Below, piece by piece: positions 59,600-64,000 of a stretch of 64,000 nt of DNA; the first letter of the stretch is position 1; the number at the start of each line of letters is the position of its first letter. A program made the position numbers and the translations under genes. The notes under the pieces were generated by a model. The model had not been told where the DNA came from. It saw only the letters and a list, made by a program, of their open reading frames with translations, and did not search any database. This stretch comes from Aquabacterium sp. A7-Y (GTDB lineage Bacteria; Pseudomonadota; Gammaproteobacteria; Burkholderiales; Burkholderiaceae_C), in NCBI RefSeq assembly GCF_026153205.1, contig NZ_JAPFBW010000004.1, positions 1-64,000 on the forward strand. Direction: 5' to 3'.

Positions 59600-60670
59600 A
59601 TGAAGATCGCGCAGGTGGCCCCGCTGATCGAGAGCGTTCCGCCCCATGGTTACGGAGGCACAGAACGTGTCGTCTCCTACCTGACCGAGGCGCTGGTGGC
59701 GCAAGGGCATGAGGTGACCCTGTTCGCCAGTGGCGATTCCGTGACGAGCGCCGACCTGGTGCCGGTGGTCGAACGCAGTCTGCGCCTGCACCCGCGCCGC
59801 CCGGAGCCGCTGCCCTGGCACACGATGATGCTCGACGAGGTGGCGTCGCGCGCCTCGACCTTCGACGTCATCCACTTCCACATGGACTACCAGCACTACC
59901 CGCTGGCACGCCGCTGCCGCACCCCCTGCCTGAGCACCCTGCACGGCCGCCTCGACCTGCCCGACGTGCAGGCGCTGCACCGCCACTTCCGCGAGCACCC
60001 GGTGATCTCCATCTCCGACGCCCAGCGGGCCCCGCTGCCCGAGGCCAACTGGTGCGCCACGGTCCACCACGGGCTGCCGCGCGACTTGTACACCTTCCAG
60101 GACCAGCCCGAGGACTACTTCGCCTTCGTAGGTCGCGTCTCACCCGAGAAACGGCTCGACCGCGCGGTGGAGATCGCGATGGCCTGCAACACCCGGCTGC
60201 GCGTGGCCGCCAAGGTCGACCAGGCCGACCAGGACTACTTCGAACGCCACATCCGCCCTCTGCTCGCGCACCCGCTGATGGACTTCGCCGGCGAGATCGA
60301 GGAAGCCCGCAAAAACGACTTCATCGGCAAGGCCCGGGCGCTGCTGTTTCCGATCGACTGGCCCGAGCCCTTCGGGCTGGTGATGATCGAGGCGCTGGCC
60401 TGCGGCACGCCGGTGATCGCCTACCCCTGCGGCTCGGTCCGGGAGGTGCTCGAGGACGGCGTGAGCGGCTACATCGTCGACAACCAGCGCGACGCCATCG
60501 AGGCGGCCCGCCGCATCGGGAACATCGACCGGCGACGCTGCCGGGAGATCTTCGAACGCCGCTTCACCTCGGCGACGATGGCCGGCAACTACCTCAAGGT
60601 CTACCAGACCCTGCTGCAAACGCGGGCGAGCCGGCGTACGGGCAACAGGGCTGCTGAAATAGCCACCTAG
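59600..60670 (+). CDS. GT4 family glycosyltransferase
   Basis: A 356-residue GT-B enzyme: MKIAQVAPLIESVPPHGYGG with the Gly-rich donor loop (GYGGTERVVSYL), the middle VHHGLPRDLY, FVGRVSPEKRLDRAVEIA, and the C-terminal EPFGLVMIEALACGTPVIA (E-x7-E motif). The next gene is a glycogen-debranching-like glucosidase with a 91-base gap. The pair suggests alpha-glucan or osmolyte-glycoside metabolism, but the acceptor cannot be told. Its TAG stop lies within a perfect hairpin. Confidence 0.92.
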   Translation: MKIAQVAPLIESVPPHGYGGTERVVSYLTEALVAQGHEVTLFASGDSVTSADLVPVVERSLRLHPRRPEPLPWHTMMLDEVASRASTFDVIHFHMDYQHYPLARRCRTPCLSTLHGRLDLPDVQALHRHFREHPVISISDAQRAPLPEANWCATVHHGLPRDLYTFQDQPEDYFAFVGRVSPEKRLDRAVEIAMACNTRLRVAAKVDQADQDYFERHIRPLLAHPLMDFAGEIEEARKNDFIGKARALLFPIDWPEPFGLVMIEALACGTPVIAYPCGSVREVLEDGVSGYIVDNQRDAIEAARRIGNIDRRRCREIFERRFTSATMAGNYLKVYQTLLQTRASRRTGNRAAEIAT

Positions 60671-60690
60671 GGCCTGTAGACAGGCCCTAG
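60667..60690 (+). other. Perfect hairpin at the end of the glycosyltransferase gene
   Basis: CTAGGGCCTG and CAGGCCCTAG form a 10-base stem with a TAGA loop, without a following T run. It contains the stop codon of the upstream gene and precedes the downstream start by 71 bases. It could act as an mRNA processing or stability element between the two genes. Confidence 0.7.
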
Positions 60691-60761
60691 CCCGCCTCCC
60701 GCCCCCGGCTGCCGACCAGGCCGAAGCCGGGGCGCGGCAACCCGATTGTCAGGAGATCAGC

Positions 60762-62942
60762 GTGACCGACAAGATCCGCATCGGCGACAAGTGGTACGTC
60801 AGCGCGCACGCCGCGCGGAGCGAAGACAACCCCCACGTGCTCAAACACAACGAGGCCTTCCTGCTGCTCGACCGCTTCGGCGACATCCACGGCCACGGCG
60901 ACGGCGAGCAGGGGCTCTACCACGAGGACACGCGCTACCTGTCCCACCTGGAGCTGCTGATCGACGGCGTGCGGCCCATGTTCCTCGGCTCGGCGGTCAA
61001 GGAAGACAACAGCCTGCTGATCGTCGAGTTGATGAACCCGGACCTGCAGGAGAACGCGGTGCCCAAGGGCACGCTGCACCTGTTCCGCGCCAAGCTGCTC
61101 TGGAAGGACGCCTGCTACGAGCACATCCGCGTCACCAACCACGGCGACGAGAGCGCGCGGCTGCGCCTGTCACTGCTGTTCGACGCCGACTTCGCCGACC
61201 TCTTCGAGGTGCGCGGCATGGAGCGGGCCCGGCGCGGCGAGCTGCAGCCCTGGGCCTGCAACGGTAGCGAGGCCCAGCTGGTCTATCGCGGGCTCGACGA
61301 CATCGTGCGGCGCACCCGGGTGGTGTTCGAGCCGGCCCCCTCCTCGCTCGCCCCCGGCCAGGCCGATTTCGTCCTGGAAGTCGATCCCAAGGAAGAGCTT
61401 CACCTCTACTGCACCGCCAGCTGCGAACAGGAGCCGGCCGGGGTCGCCGAGCCAGCCCCCCAGGCGCCCGCGCTGCTCCACTACGACGAGGCCTTCCGCC
61501 AGAACGACAGCGCGCGCCGTGCGGTTCTCGGCCTGTCCTGTCACGTCGAAACCTCCAACCCGCTGGTCAACCTGTGGCTCAACCGCTCGGTGTCGGACCT
61601 CGCGATGCTCACCTCGGCGCTGCCCAGCGGCCCCTATCCCTATGCCGGCACACCCTGGTACTCGACCACCTTCGGCCGCGACGGCATCCTGACGGCGCGC
61701 GAATACCTCTGGGTCGATCCCTCGCTGGCCCGTGGGGTGTTGAGCTTCCTGGCCCGCACCCAGGCCACCTCCGAGGAGCCCGAGCGCGACGCCGAGCCGG
61801 GCAAGATCCTGCACGAGGCCCGCAAATGCGAGATGGCCAACACGCGCGAGATCCCCTTCGGTCAGTATTACGGCACGGTCGACGCGACACCCCTGTTCGT
61901 CGCGCTGGCCGGCGCCTACCACCGCCGCACCGGCGACCACGAGTTCCTGCGCGGCATCTGGCCCAACATCCTGGCGGCGCTGGAGTGGATAGACCGCTAC
62001 GGCGACCGTGACGGCGACGGTTTTGTCGAGTACGCCTGCCGCAGCAAGGACGGGCTGGTGCAGCAGGGCTGGAAGGACTCCAACGACTCGGTCTTCCACG
62101 CCGACGGCCGCATGGCCGAGCCGCCGATCGCGCTGTGCGAGGTGCAGGCCTATGTCTACGAGGCCAAGGTGCTGGCGGCCGAGATGGCGGTGCATCTCGG
62201 CGAGCCGGACCACGCGGTACGGCTGCGCAAAGAGGCCGAGGCGCTGAAGCAGAAGTTCCAGGCCAGCTTCTGGTGCGAGGACATCGGCGCCTACGCGATC
62301 GCGCTCGACGGGCACAAGCAGCCCTGCCGCGTCGCGACCTCCAACGCCGGCCATGCCTTGTGGACCGGCATCGCCGCGCCCGAACACGCCCGTCGCATGG
62401 CGCAGCGCCTGCTGCATCCCGACTTCTACTCCGGCTGGGGGGTGCGCACGGTGGCCGGCGGGCAGGCCCGCTACAACCCGATGTCCTACCACAACGGCTC
62501 GATTTGGCCGCACGACAACGCCCTGATCGCCGCCGGCATGGCGCGCTACGGCTATACGCAGGAAGCCTTGCGGGTGCTGACCGGGCTGTTCGACGCCAGC
62601 CTGTTTTTCGGTCAGCACCGGCTGCCGGAGCTGTTCTGCGGCTTCCCCCGCAGGCCGTCGGAAGGGCCGACCCTCTACCCGGTAGCCTGCTCGCCGCAGG
62701 CCTGGGCGGCGGCCGCGGTGTTCGGCATGGTGCAGGCCTGCCTGGGGCTGGACTTCCGCGCCGAGCCGGCCGAGGTGGTGTTGAAGTCGCCGCGCCTGCC
62801 GGCCTTCGTGGACTGGATGAAAATCCGCCAGCTCTCGATCGGCGGCAGCAGCGTGGACCTGCTGCTGCAGCGCTACGACAACAACGTCGGCATCGAGGTG
62901 ACGCGCAAGACCGGCGAGATGGCGGTGCGTGTGGTGATCTGA
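60762..62942 (+). CDS. Amylo-alpha-1,6-glucosidase/glycogen-debranching-type protein
   Basis: Begins with GTG 60762 after a CAGGAG site. The 726-residue protein has the N-terminal debranching beta domain (NPHVLKHNEAFLLLDRFGDI, LYHEDTRYLSHLELLIDG) and a C-terminal (alpha/alpha)6 barrel: PYAGTPWYSTTFGRDGILTA, YYGTVDATPLFVALAGAYHR, QGWKDSNDSVFHADG, YNPMSYHNGSIWPHDNALI and CSPQAWAAA. The acidic pairs in FGRDG and WKDSNDS are the likely catalytic centre. It should hydrolyse alpha-1,6 or related glucosidic bonds in the cytoplasm. Confidence 0.92.
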   Translation: MTDKIRIGDKWYVSAHAARSEDNPHVLKHNEAFLLLDRFGDIHGHGDGEQGLYHEDTRYLSHLELLIDGVRPMFLGSAVKEDNSLLIVELMNPDLQENAVPKGTLHLFRAKLLWKDACYEHIRVTNHGDESARLRLSLLFDADFADLFEVRGMERARRGELQPWACNGSEAQLVYRGLDDIVRRTRVVFEPAPSSLAPGQADFVLEVDPKEELHLYCTASCEQEPAGVAEPAPQAPALLHYDEAFRQNDSARRAVLGLSCHVETSNPLVNLWLNRSVSDLAMLTSALPSGPYPYAGTPWYSTTFGRDGILTAREYLWVDPSLARGVLSFLARTQATSEEPERDAEPGKILHEARKCEMANTREIPFGQYYGTVDATPLFVALAGAYHRRTGDHEFLRGIWPNILAALEWIDRYGDRDGDGFVEYACRSKDGLVQQGWKDSNDSVFHADGRMAEPPIALCEVQAYVYEAKVLAAEMAVHLGEPDHAVRLRKEAEALKQKFQASFWCEDIGAYAIALDGHKQPCRVATSNAGHALWTGIAAPEHARRMAQRLLHPDFYSGWGVRTVAGGQARYNPMSYHNGSIWPHDNALIAAGMARYGYTQEALRVLTGLFDASLFFGQHRLPELFCGFPRRPSEGPTLYPVACSPQAWAAAAVFGMVQACLGLDFRAEPAEVVLKSPRLPAFVDWMKIRQLSIGGSSVDLLLQRYDNNVGIEVTRKTGEMAVRVVI

Positions 62943-62946
62943 GTCC

Positions 62947-63747
62947 TCAGGGCCGCCGCACGAAGGAGGCGGTGCTCAAGAAGGGATCGGCCGCGGCCCG
63001 CTGAGGGGCCGGCAGTCGCTGCGCCATCACGTGGCCCAGATGGCGGGCCCACCGCGCATACAGGCCGGCTCCGGGATGGAAACCGTCCTCCGCGAGTTCC
63101 GAGGCGGCCAGCTGCCCCTCTGCGATCTCCGCAGGCAGCTCGACGTGCACCACCTGCCGGGAGGGCGCCCAGGTCGCCTGCGCCCGGTTGAGCTGCTGCG
63201 CGTCGCGCCCCAGCACGCTCCTCAGCGGCCAGGGCAGCAGTTGGAAATGCTCCAGCGGCGGTGTCGCCGACCACAATACCAGACGGGGCCGGCACTGCTG
63301 GCAAAGCGCCAGCCAGAGCGCGTCGCGCTCGCGCACCGCGCGTGCCGGCGGCACCTGGCTCAAGACGTCGTTCATGCCCAGCACGACCAGCACCGCGTCG
63401 CAGGGCCGCGGTGGCAGCTGGCGCAGCAGCGGCAGCGCGTCCTGCGTGGTCAGGCCGGTGCGCGCGAGCAGCTGCCACGCGACCGGCCGCAACAGGCGCA
63501 GCGCCAGCTCGCGGGCCAGCGGGCCGGCCAGCGCTTCGTCCTGGGTGGTGACACCGACGCCGGCCGCCGAGGAGTCGCCCAGCACCAGCAGGCGCAAGGG
63601 CTCACCGGCAGCCTCCGCGGTACCGGCGGGCGCGGCCAGCCCTTCGCGCGGACCGTCGGCCTCGGGCAGCACCCGCGCCTGCTTGCGCACGCGCAGGCCC
63701 TGCGCCACCAGCAAGGGCGAGAGGGTGAACTTGGTCAGTCCCCACAT
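62947..63747 (-). CDS. SGNH/GDSL-type lipase/esterase family protein
   Basis: A 266-residue protein with block I GDSSAAGVGV (nucleophile Ser), block III VLGMNDVLS (Gly-x-Asn-Asp) and block V EDGFHPG (Asp/His). A short hydrophobic N-terminus (LTKFTLSPLLVAQGL) might be a membrane anchor or uncleaved leader. It is likely an esterase or lysophospholipase; substrate unknown. It is convergent with the glucosidase gene. Confidence 0.88.
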   Translation of the reverse strand: MWGLTKFTLSPLLVAQGLRVRKQARVLPEADGPREGLAAPAGTAEAAGEPLRLLVLGDSSAAGVGVTTQDEALAGPLARELALRLLRPVAWQLLARTGLTTQDALPLLRQLPPRPCDAVLVVLGMNDVLSQVPPARAVRERDALWLALCQQCRPRLVLWSATPPLEHFQLLPWPLRSVLGRDAQQLNRAQATWAPSRQVVHVELPAEIAEGQLAASELAEDGFHPGAGLYARWARHLGHVMAQRLPAPQRAAADPFLSTASFVRRP

Positions 63748-63774
63748 GGTCGCGCGGCCGCTTCCAGCGTCCTT

Positions 63775-64000
63775 TTATTCGAACTTCGAGAAGTCGGGCT
63801 TGCGCTTCTCGAAGAAGGCCTGGAAAGCCTCGCGCGCTTCGGGGCTGCGCAGGCGCTGGCCGAAGATCTCGCCCTCGACGGCGATGGTCTCCTGCACCAG
63901 CTTGGCATGGGCCCGGCGCATCAGCTTTTTGGTCTCGCGCACGGCGGCCGGCGGCAGCTGGTTGAAGCGCTCGGCCATGCGGCGCGCGTGGTGGACCACC
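63775..64000 (-). CDS. C-terminal part of enoyl-CoA hydratase/isomerase, truncated by window edge
   Basis: Seventy-four residues are visible, entering from the right edge. ARRMAERFNQLPPAAVRETKKLMRR is the typical post-barrel helix of crotonase-fold enzymes (the step that chooses between shift and hydration lies upstream, out of view). The end SPEAREAFQAFFEKRKPDF is the normal C-terminus of short-chain enoyl-CoA hydratases in fatty acid oxidation. Stop TAA at 63775. The active-site glutamates are not in the window. Confidence 0.9.
   Translation of the reverse strand, partial: VVHHARRMAERFNQLPPAAVRETKKLMRRAHAKLVQETIAVEGEIFGQRLRSPEAREAFQAFFEKRKPDFSKFE

Overview
The window is GC-rich, densely coded DNA that looks like a betaproteobacterial chromosome, most likely order Burkholderiales in the Leptothrix/Rubrivivax/Caldimonas neighbourhood. 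This assignment is an inference. It rests on a DUF4148 small secreted protein, System II (ResB/CcsB) cytochrome c maturation next to a diheme cytochrome c4 and engB, a CIRCE-controlled groESL operon, a YaeQ protein, and a dsbC/UbiH-like pair. No rRNA, tRNA, CRISPR array or replication origin was seen.

Layout. 1-9.55 kb is ordinary housekeeping: the start of a membrane-anchored protein, an M61 zinc aminopeptidase and a DUF3429 protein (minus strand), a DUF4148 peptide, dsbC plus a UbiH-type flavin hydroxylase (minus), a divergent AsmA-family gene coupled to a MOSC protein, and the GTPase gene ychF. 9.55-26.49 kb is an accessory island. It holds one giant RHS/YD-repeat gene of 5068 codons with a LysM domain, a hydrophobic Gly/Ala stretch and a short variable C-terminal toxin-like tip. 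A translationally coupled small gene (probable immunity protein), a palindrome cluster, a 3'-truncated IS481-type transposase and a zone of short direct repeats follow it. The 49-bp 3' end of ychF is repeated, 48/49 identical, at 26486-26534, so the island is bracketed by direct repeats as an integrated element would be. 26.6-27.4 kb is a vapBC toxin-antitoxin pair with a palindromic operator.

27.4-37.8 kb carries an aldo/keto reductase coupled to a DnaQ-type exonuclease/GIY-YIG fusion, an orphan type II thioesterase, a secreted penicillin/AHL-acylase-type Ntn hydrolase, a catalase-like protein, a sorbosone-dehydrogenase-like lipoprotein and groESL. 37.9-47.9 kb is a complete chemosensory operon: receptor-like protein, CheY, STAS protein, CheA, receptor, CheW, receptor, CheR, CheB. 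Its two large receptors share a 689-bp block differing at only four positions, which points to recent duplication or gene conversion.

47.9-64 kb returns to core functions: an alpha/beta hydrolase, engB, cytochrome c4, resB-ccsB, msrPQ (periplasmic methionine sulfoxide repair), yaeQ, a small basic protein, an Atm1-type ABC exporter, an acyl-CoA thioesterase, a GT4 glycosyltransferase with a glycogen-debranching-type glucosidase, an SGNH hydrolase, and the 3' end of an enoyl-CoA hydratase running off the right edge.

The most interesting part is the RHS island. A very large YD-repeat shell lacking the usual RHS core signature, with LysM and two non-YD inserts, appears to carry a replaceable toxin tip with its own immunity gene, and the locus sits in duplicated ychF 3' ends.
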